A stretch of DNA of 64,000 nt from Polydactylus sextarius. Lineage: Eukaryota; Chordata; Actinopteri; Polynemidae. Made by a program: the position numbers and the translations under genes. Below, one piece after another: positions 35,690-47,501 of the stretch. A model generated the notes under the pieces. It was not told the DNA's origin. It made no database searches and saw only the letters and a program-made list of their open reading frames with translations. The stretch's first letter is position 1, and the number at the start of each line of letters is the position of its first letter. The stretch covers positions 10,689,001 through 10,753,000 of the forward strand of contig CM028922.1 in assembly GCA_016801845.1 (NCBI GenBank), given 5' to 3'.

Positions 35690-36170
35690 AACAAAACAAA
35701 CACTTCAAAACTGCATGGCAGTCCACAGTCTATCTTCATCTCATATCTTTTCAGGATGGTAATTTTCACAATTTGGCTAGAGAAGACAGGTGGTTTGAAA
35801 GAGGAGTAAAATAATCCATCTTTGTCAATCTGGAACGACCATCCTTGAACAGAGGAGGTAGTCTGAGACACCACTTATCCACCAGCTACAATGCATTCAT
35901 AGGCACAATACCCACACTACTGAACTCACTACTCAGTGATTGCAGCGCTAACAAATGCTTGAGAAGTCACCGGAACCAACCTCTAGGTTAAAACACCTTT
36001 TCATGTCTGGCCTCTAATGACCCTGAGGACCACATAATGACTGGAAAGGTCTACAACCCACAACAACTCTACTGCAATTGTTGTTTAGAGTATAAATACA
36101 GCAAACTTCCCACCAGTACAACAGAACTGAAGAAGCCTTGCAAATTAGAGGTGAAACTTTTTTGTCAAAA
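35690..36170 (+). pseudogene. Penelope-like retroelement, GIY-YIG endonuclease C-terminus and 3' end
   Basis: The plus strand reads QDGNFHNLAREDRWFERGVK, then a stop codon (35812-35814), then SIFVNLERPSLNRGGSLRHH and LSTSYNAF. In fish Penelope-like elements this block (WFERGVKEAI...PSLNR) ends the GIY-YIG endonuclease. The glutamate expected after GVK, which I take to be the catalytic Glu, is replaced by TAA, a one-base change from GAA. The 3' flank keeps the common tail GAACTGAAGAAGCC...AGAGGTGAAAC near 36125-36160. The reverse transcriptase is absent, so this is a dead 5'-truncated copy. Family naming is from memory of the motif; the repeat identity itself is firmer. Confidence 0.7.
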
Positions 36171-39100
36171 AGTTACTGATTAAAAAGTAAACTGGTTTGG
36201 TTCCCCATGTTTCCAGTCCATATTTGCAAAAATGACTTCATCTGCTCAGGCCATGTATAGCAATGGACAGCAAACTGATTGAGAGTATACCACACATCTG
36301 CAGCCTTGGGATGCAGATCTCTGTTATGTCCATTGCGGCCTGCAGTGGAAGCACTGTGTCCCAGGATGGTGACAGCTAGAGCTGCTGGGAGCTGACAAGG
36401 CGAATCTGACTCATACTGTAGCTGCGCTGCAGTCCGCCTGCCACACTTTCCAAAACCAAATCACTATATCATGAAGTGACTTTCACAATGAACTTGTGAA
36501 ATTCTGCAAGTAACAGTTGCTCAAAACCGTAGATAAACTGAGGAAACCTCAGCAGAAAGAGAGTAGGTAATTACTGTTTATGTATCAGTGAACATCTTTG
36601 TTCGGCTTTTGGATGTTTTTATGAGCTAGAAAGGTATTAATCTATAATGGGGTGATTACATGCATGCTAATTTGGCTTGCATAGCAACTAATGGTACAGA
36701 GATGAAGATAAAGATACAATGGGAATGTGATTATTTGACCAGCTGCTTCACATGCACACAAAAGAAGCCATTGTCTGGAAGAGATAAATATCTAACATGC
36801 TATGCTAACTGTGTTTTAATGTCAGGTATGTCAGTCAGTTGTGTTTAGCATGATTAGCCAGACTAAGAAGTTTGGCTAACAGCCAGATGAAGGGCTTAAA
36901 CTCTAAGCTGGTTAGAGGTTTTGGCACAGAGAATGGCAAATACAAACCCTGCTTGGCAACGTTTGGGACAGTGTATAGGAGAATGCTTTTTCTACTTTTA
37001 TAACTTTTTGTGGTTTTATTAGACTGCACAGACTACTAGCACAGGCTTCCTGTATATTATTGATGGCATAATGTTCCTTTTTCTTTCCTGTCAAGCTTTT
37101 ACAATGATTATGTCTGTGAAAGATTTTTAGTTATTTTGACATAATCAGTGCAAATTTTCCAAACCTGGACATCAGAACAGAGGTATGTAGAAACTTTTTA
37201 ATTTTTTTAGGTATATTCTTTCATCCATTTAAGAACCTGTCCTCCTTCCTCCTGTAGTGATGCATCACAAGTGTAGGCATAGTTAAAAATGAAGTCTCAC
37301 GTTTAGGGCAGGAATGTGTCAGTCTGAGTTGGGCTCTGTTGTTGTGGATGGAGGATGAGCAGTTTGGCTATAGACAGAGAGGGTGTCAGGCAAACGCAGA
37401 CAGGTCATTTCCCATCCATGCAGGGGGCCAAAGCTGCAGATTCAGCAGTCCTGGATTCAGATGATGATGACAGCTATGGATGCACCCGGTTGGTTCCTCC
37501 ACAAGGCCATTCCTCCTCATCAGTCTCTCAGAGGGAGAGTTCAGCCGAGTCAGCACAACACAGATAAAAATGTCGCTGTGTGGCCTCCTCTCCAAGCTTT
37601 GCTTTTTCATTCTTCTCCACAGAGCAAAGGAAGGTTCACATTTGAGAGAGAGAGAGCACAGGAATAAAACACAAAGAGCAAAGAGAGTCTGAGTTGCAGC
37701 GCCTGTTGCTCATCAACATATGTGAGAGACACATATGTGGTTCTGGATCCTGACATTAATTGAATTTCCAGTTTTCCTTGACAATATTTTCAACAAATGC
37801 TAGTCACAGCAGCAGTAGCAGTAATGGAATTCAAATGGAAGTGAACCTCATATTTCTTCAAACGTACTTGTGAATTCAAAGATCTCAACATGAGCAACAC
37901 TTCATTTTGTCTGACATTGCATTCACTTTACACAAGCTCTTTGCTGAGAGTCCTTTCATTGTAGTCTCTCAGTAAACATGCTTGAGCATGTTCAGCATAT
38001 TTCTGAGACACAAAAAATGAAATAACTGTCTTCGGTTTCCACATAATATGATTAATGGTTTTGACAATGGAGATATCTTGCTTAATTAACTGGTGAACTA
38101 CAGGATTATAAATGCAACCTCCCAAAATATTGTCACACTCTGCCGTATCTCACTTCTGTCTGCTGAATCCAATTTCATGAGAATGAAAACATCTGTTATG
38201 AGTGGGATATTGTGAATCTTCTTTCATTTTTCAAATAATATAAAGCCAATATGCTGGAATATGCCATGCCTGGAACAAATCATCAACACCGGATGGAACT
38301 TGGTATAGAATACCTTTAGTAAACTCTAGGTTCATGCTGTGGTAAAGAAAGTACTTGTCTCCTTTTCTTGAGTAAAGGTACCAGCACCACAATGTGGAAT
38401 TACCATTGTAAACTGAACAGCTATACTTAAAATGCAGCATTAGTAAAAATATATTGTCAGCTGAATCTATCATATATCATATAGATTAATACTTTAAACC
38501 AGTTGGAACAACTTCATATAAATTCTAGTCCTGTCATGTCTCCACTGGATCACAAGTTACATTTTAAGTGTCATGGTTAATTGATTCATTTAATAAAATT
38601 AGTACTCAAATGATTTATAGAAGCAGCTTATTACATGTCAGAGTTAGATTTTAATGTTAGGCAACCTCTAATGACCATAGTAATTATGATGGGAGCAAAG
38701 GAGGACATTAGGTAACATAGCAAATAGGTTAGCAAAGTGCAGTTTGGAGGACTTCCAACAGACAAAACCCAAACAAACAAACAGAAAGGAAAAAAAAAAA
38801 CATTAAATCTTGCTGTATAAATGAACATATATTTTGTTTAGCCCTATTTTCTGCATGAGCAACACCAAAATTACTGCTCTATACTGGGGAAAGGGGATAT
38901 TCCAATTGTTTCCCAACCCATGTCCACTACAACAGTAGAACAATGTCACCTGACTTTCTCCTTTCCTCTCGACAAATTATAATAGCCACTTGAATGTAAA
39001 CACGTCATTGGCTGAAATGATTAATGGTGTCTCACAGGACTGCTGAAAGTTACTTGATAGTAAATGTAACTATGGGTCTTAACAGACTATGGGTTTTTGT

Positions 39101-42100
39101 TTTTGTTGTTTTCATTTTTATGTGTAGCTAATCTTAAAAATAGAAGTTAAAAGAAATGTCTTTTTGTGCAAGTCACAGACTGGACTAAAAATACTTTTTA
39201 AATTAATTAATGAATGCTGAATTAATCATTAATAATGCATTTTAATGCATTTTATAAGCGTTTAATGTAAATTCTCAATCTAAAACGTAAGTAGTTCAAA
39301 CGTATTTTTTAATAAATTAAGAAGAATATAAAGTCTAGTGTTTTTCCAAAGAATTGTAATATATACTTATAAGTTTAAATAAATTTAGGACTGATTAATG
39401 TCTAAATGTCTGAGTAACAGAAGTAATCAATCAATATAAAGGACATATTATGTAAATAACCTCAGAAACACATTTAAAAACAGATCCAAGTTCTTAAATT
39501 GCTATGGCAACAGACAGTACTCAGTTCAACCCTGGAATAAAAGTAACAATATACACAATGATTGGGCCAAAGGAGCTTCAACAGGCTGCACAGTTGGGAG
39601 GAACATGCAATACTGAAAACACATTTCACACTAACCTTTGACTAAAATATAACTTTGTGTACTGAAGTATGAGGCTACATGGATGAAAGAAACATCAGTA
39701 ACAAAGGAGAACCACTTTGTGTTACCTAGCTAGTTTGTGAACCTGTCACTCACACATAAAAGACACTGCCACAAGACAATTATCAACGGTTCAGCACTAA
39801 GCATGTGAACCAGAAAATAAAGATGAAAAAAGTAAGAAAGGAACAGCTGTTGATGTTATTTCTTGGAGATGACGGCGAGACCACCAACAAGATTAGGAAG
39901 TTAATTAAATTTGCAATCTTGAGTTTATCTTGAAATGAAAGAGAATAAGAGATGCTCAGTGTTGATTTGGTTTGTGATATAAGCGAAGAGCTAATTATAT
40001 CAGTGACTGTCTGTGCTAATTTGCCTTTCTTTATATTAGATTAATAGAGGATAATAGACATGAATTCATAACAAAGATCATGATGATCTCTCTGCTTCTC
40101 TACCATACTTTTGAACTTTTCCTACAGAGTCTTCCTTGGTGTCAGCTGAAAATTTACACCATACATAAATTTGTATTTTCACCTTTTATAATATTGTAGC
40201 ATGATTAATTCAGTGTTACCCAAAAATAAGAACAATAAACTGAGACACAGCCAATAACAAAATGAAGCATGAAATCTACTCTAAAATCTAAATACATTTT
40301 ACTGACTAGGTAGATGTGATTGCCATCAAAACATTTACTCTGTTGTTTGAACAAAGAAGCCATTTGTGCACAATTAACAAAAATCTATAATCCGTTACGT
40401 AAATTCTGAATCTGAAAGCACAGCTTACATCATTGACACAAATTCATAAACTGATAAGACACATTTACCCATGCCTCTTTTTTTTCCCCTTCAGTTGATC
40501 ACAGCAGGGCACTGTACTTTTCTTTCCATGATATTTTCTTCCCTCCTGTGCCTCCGTATGTATTTTCTGGCCTTGATAGGAAGAGTGGCTTCTCAAAACA
40601 GGACTCCCCCCAGTTATAGGTGAATAATGTTAGCTCAGTATTGACTAAGCCTGTCACACTCTCTAATGACTCATGTTAAAGCGCTTTTTGGCTAAAAGGA
40701 TTTGTAAAAGATGTGTCAGTCATGGAGCTTTCCCCTCCTCTGTTCCCGGTGGTTGGCCTCTTTGGACGAGAACAGACAAATCATTATCTTTTCACTCTTG
40801 ACTTATTGACAGGATGCTGGAAAGAGGGCTAAATGGAGGTTAGCCAATCACAGCTATTAAGGTCAAGCACATAAATATACACTTCTCTGACATGGCGATA
40901 GGCAATGTAAGAGCCAGGCTTTAGTCTCTACTGGAATTGCATAGAGATCAAAGCAACTCATACACTGACTGATCGTGTCTGATTGAGAAAACTGTAGCCT
41001 TTTGATGTCAGGAGACAAAGACGAACAGAGATCAGGGAGAACAGTTGGTAGTGAACAACGAAGAGTGGAAAAGCCAATTTATAAAAGTAGACAGCCTATG
41101 AGTGAACACAGGTACATGATGAGCTAGCTTCACCACGGGGTGTCTGTCTGTGAACGGGGTACTTCAGCTTTTTTTTTTTTTCAGTGAAAAAAACACATTT
41201 ATGGATATGTGACTGGATCTTAGGCTCATTTTTTTTGGAATTAGCTCAGATGCTACTCAGTATGTGGATGACACATGAATCACATCAAAACAGTGTTTAG
41301 TTTTTATGTCCTTAACATCAGATCAAAGGGTGTTAATGGAGTTCACTTTCAGTTTTTTTTTTTTTTTTTTTTAATGCAGCAATCTATTGTTGCATTTACA
41401 ATTGTACTTATAAAATCAAGATGGACATTGTCTCAGTTGAGGTTTTCTTTCAAATATATGACCTTTGTCTGTGGTTGCAACAAAGGTTTCCTCTTTTGAT
41501 TTGTGAAGTGTATCCTTTATGAAAAAGTGTATCGACTAACATTTTTCCAGAAGAAAAACAAACATCTTCCTTATATCAGTTTGGTGAGCATGTCAGTCCT
41601 GCAATCTGCAAGTAAACTCCATGCCATTTTAGACTTGGGACTTAAGATAGACTTGGGGATTGTTTTCAGGACCGCCGCTTGTGTTGAAGAGTTGAAGTTT
41701 TGAAGATAATGGCTTTTAGAACCAAAAATACAAAACATCACATCACATTACATTTTCCAGATGATTTTCATCCAAAATGACAAGTTAAATTTTCACAGTG
41801 ATCATCAGGAAAAGTCAGGGTTCAGTATTTTGCAGAACGTATTGTTCTACAACGAACTACTACTACTTAACAATATAGACTTTGGCAGCTGTTACGACCT
41901 GAGCTTGGCTATGGATAATAAGGTTAAAACTGAGCTTATCAATTTATTTGGAATAGACAATCAACAATGTAGGTACACAGATAACAAAAAGGGCCAGCGG
42001 ATGCTGCTCAAAAGAATGAAAATGGCTAAAACAAAAAGAGGGCTCTAACAGAGCTGGTTGTGCTGATCTAACCTAAAGAAACTACAACAAGGAAAACCTA

Positions 42101-42186
42101 AACTATCAATCTTCAATCTAATTTAGTAGTGGGTAGTAGCACCCCTACGTCTAATAGATCTAAACAATGTAATACTCAACTCAAAA
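36171..42186. other. Long non-coding stretch without recognised repeats
   Basis: No gene, RNA or transposon family recognised in about 6 kb. Bases 37330-37700 contain overlapping open frames of 70-94 codons, one with an acidic run DSDDDDSYG and a Ser-rich tail, preceded by CATCCATGCAG; coding status is doubtful. Bases 40650-40990 are low in simple repeats and could be conserved non-coding DNA. T runs occur near 41170 and 41357. Confidence 0.4.
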
Positions 42187-42304
42187 AGTGTGTGTGTGTG
42201 AGTGTGTGCGCGTGTGTGTGTGTGCGTGTGTGTGTGTGTGTGTGTGCGTGCGTACGTGTGTGTGTGCACGTGCGCGGGTGCGTGTGCATGTGTGTGTGTG
42301 TGTA
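42187..42304. repeat. Imperfect (TG)n microsatellite with CG and CA interruptions
   Basis: TG units interrupted by CGTG, CGTACG and CACGTGCGCG. The interruptions suggest an older, less mutable tract than the one at 22755. The GC-containing parts keep the purine-pyrimidine alternation. Confidence 0.95.
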
Positions 42305-45300
42305 CTAGCCTAGGCCCAGTCTGCAAAGGTACTAATGTCTCACACACAGTTAGGAAACACAAATAATCGACAACCATTTAGCAGAAATTGAGAGGCACCA
42401 GCAAGCTGTTCACATCAAATCCCAGCGACGCCACAACTATCTGTGCTGTGCTTTTAAACCTGTGGTGGCCTCTTGTTTGGCTTGAGGGACCGGGGCATCC
42501 GTCTAATCAGGTGTTGTTGTAGGCAGGAAGGGGAGGTGAACAGGCTGGACATGCAGAAGGTGCAAGCACCAATCTTCCTTGAGAGCTTACACATCCTAAT
42601 TTACATGTCAGAATTGTTTTCACAGGGAATAGATATTCAGGTTGTCATCAGCTGTAACAGAAGCCACGAATAAAACCCTGGATCTTTAGAAAAGTGGAAA
42701 ATTCAGCTTTCCTTGGTTGCAGCTTAAGTTCACAGTTTAACAGTGGTAACTAATAACTTAACTAATGGTTGGTGAAAAATGAGATACAAATCAAATTAGA
42801 CTTCTTTTGTAAACACCCAACCAGACTTTTGGTTAAAGTGTGCAACAAGAAAGAGTCTGCCATCAATAATCCAAACACAAAGTCAATGGTATTGGTTTTA
42901 GTGATGTAGAGATCATGAATGTTGACAGTGAAGACAGTTTCAGTGGACTAATGCAGTGAGACCATTGTCATGAAGAACAAATAAAGGCAAATAACCTTCT
43001 CCTATCAGCAGATGGTCCTTTTTTGTGAATCTATGTCACTGATAAATGTTAGATTATGCGCAGATGGCAAAGGACAATGTTCTATCGAGCAGAAAATGAT
43101 ACAAGGTATTTCACATACTTGCTACAAACAGATGTTTTGCACTGTTGTCACCAGCAATGACCTCCTCAGACACATTATCATTAGATGCCAGCTCTTCTGA
43201 CTGTGGCTGCCATCTTGAATTAGTGACGGCCTAGTGTGTAGAGGGCCTTCCTGTCTCCCTGTCATCTCTATGGAGATGGAGGAAGTGGATCTCGCCCACA
43301 GCTTGTGCCCACATTTCACATCTACTCAGCTTCACACCCCAATGTTTCTGTAGGCTGCTGCAGAGCACGATTTTGCACATGTAGCCAAGCAGACTTAATA
43401 AACATGATCAACTCTCCCATCCCTCTCCATTTAGGGCTTTAAAAGTCTTCAGATGGTCTAAGTACAACAGCGGGGGCAGCAATTTGGCTGAATATGACAT
43501 TATAAATTGAGGCATGACTGCAAGCAAGCGTATTTGTAATTCAAATTTCTGTGTATTGCACCAAACATCTCTTTGGCTGCTACCTGCCATGCAAACTCAG
43601 ATGACTTACAGGAGGCAGTAAAACTCCTTTGTTTCAGCCCTTGACATGTCCACTATCTAGTGCTGCTAGCAGAAGTCAATGAGGTAATGGACAAGACATA
43701 AAGCTGAAATTAAGTTTAATGCTTTTTGATCAGGGGGGAAAATCCTTTTGTACTGGGTCTGGGAATTAAAGAACATAAAATGAAGATCGCACATAAAATG
43801 TAGCTTAACACAAGTAAAAGAGTGTTAGTTTAACTATACTGATGAAAGCAAGAATGCTTTCTATTAATAATTAGCTTGTTATACATCAGAACTATTGGGC
43901 TGACATTCATTTATACATACTCTTTTGTTTCTTTACACAGATTTGCATAAAACAAGACTAAAGCAAAGTGAAGAAAAAAGACATTATCAGATGATATGAC
44001 AAGTCACATATGGCACTGCAGTGAAAAGAATAAACATAAAAAGGTTTATTGTTTTGACAGATGCTGTTTGATGCAAGTCAAAAGAACAAGAGATTGATGG
44101 ACTGATGAAAGCAGCCAGATTATATTTATATATTCATTGTGACATTTAGCTGCCCTCATTTTCAAAAAGCTTCCTCTGCTGTCACTGTCAAGGAAGTTCT
44201 CTTCATTTTTGAGGTGATACTTAACATTGTTTGACATCTGTAGTCAGCTCAATGTGGAACTTTAGGTGCAAAATGTTTAATGGTTATGAAATATGAACTG
44301 TTCAGGAACTGGGAGTCCACTGCCTCCCAACAGAGAGTATGAGCAAATCTGAAAAGGTGTTGTAGTCATAATATCTTGGAAATTCTGGATTGAATGAATG
44401 GTAGTAAAGAGGAAAAAATGTAAGTGAAGGGATGGACTAACAAGTAAAAACAATCAATGGGAGACAAACAGAAAGGTTAGTATTCATGGCATGCGCAGCT
44501 CACACCATATGCCACAAGCTAACACTGAATAATTGGTTTCATTGTTCAACAGTGTTGCCAATTTTTAGCTTAGACAAATCCTACATCTTCTCTTCCGGAT
44601 GAAATCAATTGCATCACTCAGTGTAACATCAGGAAAGAAAGATCCATACAGATTAATGGAATACACCTCAAAAACCTATGTTTTCAATTTCAAACCCTTA
44701 CACCTCGAAGACTTGTGATATAACTACATAGATCCATAACACCAGGAACCAGATATGTAGGTAATGTTGGTTAATGATTGTTCTGCCCTTTTTATTCTTT
44801 AATTACACCATACTAGGTGGTTAACAACAGTTGTGTAGATTACTCTGTGTTTACGGACATACTCAAAGTATAATTTTTTTTTTCACTAAAATGTCCAGTT
44901 GTCTGCTTTCTTTCGCTGAACTTACATTTAAGAACCAATAAAAACCAATAAAAGTAAATTACACTGTGAATTTGTGGCTGCATTATAGAGATAGAAATGA
45001 AAATTGCCCTGTTGATAAACTCATTCTCATGGCCATGACAGACACAGAGCAACGAGGCCAGTTTTGTTAAGGCTCTGACATCTCTCTGTATGTGATTATT
45101 CATTGTCACGCCACACGTTATCTTCATTGCCGTCTATTTCACCAGCCCGCGTGTCATCTTATCGTCCTCAGCCCCTGTGAACCGTTTCCTCGGTCTGGCT
45201 TTCTGAGCGCAGCAGGGAGTGGATATCTCAAACTTGCCTTGTTAAACACAAAATAGGAAGGCAAGGCCGCAGAAAGGCTGAGTGTCAGAGCCACTGGGTT

Positions 45301-45391
45301 TATTCAGCAAACACCATCAGTCAGAGATACGTGTTTGTGTAGAGGAGACGCTGACAGTATGTGAAAAAGGACAAAGGTGGGAAAAAGACAC
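42305..45391. other. Non-coding DNA; GC-richer stretch at 45030-45380
   Basis: No gene recognised. Bases 45030-45380 contain several CpGs and little simple sequence and might be constrained. The rest is ordinary AT-rich DNA with frames under 96 codons. Confidence 0.4.
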
Positions 45392-45430
45392 GATAGACAG
45401 ATAGATGGATGGATGGATGGATAGATAGAA
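45392..45430. repeat. GATA/GGAT tetranucleotide microsatellite
   Basis: Alternating GATA and GATG-type units (AGATAGATGGATGGATGGAT) form a short tetranucleotide repeat. Confidence 0.9.
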
Positions 45431-45929
45431 AATGGCTTGTCTCAGTCAGACATGGATAGTGAATTACTTCTCATTTACTGCATTTTTAACATTGCACTTG
45501 GGACCACTGCGCTTTCTAATCCACTTAATGACATTACTGGCTTGTTAACATAGGCCAGGGCTATTCAACTTCAATAGCAAGTGGGCCAAATATGAAAATC
45601 ACTGAGGGTTTGCGGGCCACACAGAATATTTGTCAACTAATGGATAAAAAAATAACTCATATCACACATATCCATTTTCTTTCATTTAAATTAACCCTTT
45701 CACATAAGGAGTATCTTTTCTTTTAAACAGAGGTCCATATTTATATAAATGCTTCATTCAAGGTGAACAAAACAAAGCTGTTGTTGGACAATTCACAGCA
45801 TAACATGAAATAATCAATTCCAAACCAACCAAAGCAGGTCTGTATTTACAGTCAAATGTATTTGAGCTAAACAGTAAAACAGACAAACAAAGTAATTAAC
45901 ATAAAGCATCATGTGATGAAAACATAGCA

Positions 45930-47160
45930 TACATCACAATGCTTTCATTTTGAGGCTGTCCAAGTTAATGGGAAAAATTACACTGCCTTTATTTACTATT
46001 TCAATATACTTATTAGTAAGACACTCATGCAACTTCTCATTGGTCATAGAGCAACGTGCCTTTGTTTTGATGGCATTCATCAAACGAATGAAGTGGACCC
46101 AAACGTTGTCAGTATTAGCAAGGCCATTTTCCTTGTTGTGGGGTACAAATACTGGTGAACATGGTTAGACCAAAAGTTCTCTGCACCCCCAGACTGCAAA
46201 TGCTGTTTTAAAAGCAAAGGAGGTTTGCACATTAACCATTTCCGTTAGAAAGATGCTCACATCAATAAAAGCCATATCACAAGTCAAAGAAAGTGCAATA
46301 CTTCAGTGGAAAATGAACCCTTGGAATGTCTCAGTAAAGTTCTCAGTCAGTTTTGTCATGACATCTGTCATGATGGGTGTTATAAGGTGCTGTGTTCATG
46401 AATGCACACAGTCATGAAAAGTGCAGCAATCCTGTTGCTGTTAGGTCTGCTGTGAAAATTGTTAGCTTTGTCTTGAAAGCACAAAGCTTCTCAACCAAAT
46501 TAACAGACTTTTCTTTCCCTTGTAGTTCAAGATTCAGAGTTTTCAAATGTCTAAAAATGTCACCCAGAAAGTACCCTTCTGCCATGATCTGTTCATCAGT
46601 ATGTGCTCCAGATTTTGCTGCCCATTTTGTGCTGGTATTCTGCATGAAGGAAAGACACAATCTCCTGGTGGAGTTCACAGAAATGGCCCAGATCATTTCC
46701 CTTGCTAAGCAACCTGACATTATTATGAACAAGCAAGTCTGTGTGTTCCGCAACCATGTCAGCAAGCATCATATAGAAAAGGCAGTGTTGTGGGCTGGAG
46801 GTTGAAATTCACACATCTTTTGAAACGTCACCTCACCTATGGTGTGTCCTCCATTGTAATAAGCCCCAAAAGTTCTACTCTAAAGTGAACTCCATTGTGA
46901 AACCTGACATAGATGCATAGCTGAGCCATGTCAGTACAGTCAATTAATAAATCCACAGCGATAGACATAACATCAGCTTGTTTGAGGTTTTCCAAAAGCA
47001 TCCTTGAGACATCCTTTATAAGTAATTCCACTCTGCGAAGAGTTGATGTGTCTGAGAGAGACACTTTTTTTAATGGATGAGGTGACGCTTTTCTTCACTT
47101 ATTCATCAACAATCACCTTGTCAATGACAGCAAGCATACAGTCTTTAAAAGTCTCCGTTT
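45930..47160 (-). pseudogene. hAT transposase pseudogene (GTF2IRD2/FAM200/ZBED5-related type)
   Basis: Read on the minus strand from right to left. FKDCMLAVIDKV lies near 47110-47150, with a stop shortly after it. A frameshift leads to a 75-codon block (47064-46837) with SLSDTSTLRRVELLIKDVSR and DMAQLCIYVRFHNG. A further block (46765-46412) holds LGDIFRHLKTLNLELQGKEK and LCAFKTKLTIF. Then come LTENFTETFQGF near 46330 and the C-terminal dimerisation region with TTFGST and TKARCSMTNEKLHECL (about 46095-46020). This is the order of blocks in Charlie/Buster-type hAT transposases and their domesticated relatives. At least one middle segment is missing around 46765-46837, and several stops and shifts are present. 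The N-terminal BED-finger region is not visible. It cannot encode active transposase. Confidence 0.85.
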
Positions 47161-47294
47161 TGATAAAAGGCAGTCAGATCAGAACCATTGTTGAAGTAGC
47201 TCAGAACTATACCATAATTTAATTATATCACACACTCTGATTTATTAGCAGGCCATTAAAAAGACTAGCAGCCCACTAGCATAACCTCCAGCCC

Positions 47295-47336
47295 ACTAGC
47301 AGCCCACGGGCCATATCTGGCCCGTGGGCTGCTAGT
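47295..47336. repeat. Perfect hairpin at the hAT right terminus
   Basis: Two perfect 19-base arms (47295-47313 and 47318-47336) flank TATC. The arms contain AGCCCACGGGCC, and part of the same sequence occurs a third time in direct orientation at 47264-47280. It is a subterminal palindrome inside the transposon and possibly a transposase-binding or structural feature. Confidence 0.9.
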
Positions 47337-47432
47337 CTACTAGGCCCGACATAGGCTATTGAAGTTTGCACTGTCACAGCAAAATGTCATGGATCAATAT
47401 TGAACAACACTAACACAAAAAAATAAATAAAT

Positions 47433-47501
47433 AACAGTTTCTAAATAAACTGACAGTTATTTATTTAGAAACTGTCAAAATTGACAGTTTCTAAATAAAT
47501 A
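47433..47501. repeat. AT-rich hairpin with 21-bp arms plus third copy
   Basis: Arms at 47458-47478 and 47481-47501 are perfect reverse complements with a two-base spacer. A further direct copy of the core CAGTTTCTAAATAAA lies at 47435-47449. It is outside the hAT target duplication by about 100 bases. It may be a snap-back duplication or part of an unrecognised MITE. Confidence 0.85.

Larger units (their letters stand above)
45556..47348 (-). mobile_element. hAT-superfamily DNA transposon (Charlie/Buster-like), degraded, with target-site duplication
   Basis: The element is flanked on both sides by the same 8-bp sequence ACATAGGC (45548-45555 and 47349-47356), the target duplication size of hAT transposons. 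The left end begins CAGGGCTATTCAACTTCAAT. The right end, reverse-complemented, begins CGGGCCTAGTAGACTAGCAG and continues with a block matching the left GTGGGCCAAATATG, so the ends are decayed inverted repeats. A minus-strand transposase pseudogene lies inside. Length is 1793 bp, shorter than typical autonomous copies of this type, consistent with internal deletion. The right end also carries a perfect 19-bp-arm hairpin at 47295-47336. Confidence 0.9.

Noticed and set aside
37355..37692. Overlapping frames with an acidic DSDDDDSYG run
   Set aside because: Three overlapping frames are open together, splice signals are poor, and the acidic run comes from a GATGATGATG patch.
45950..46805. Plus-strand frames over the hAT element (72 and 137 codons)
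   Set aside because: They are shadows of the minus-strand transposase pseudogene.
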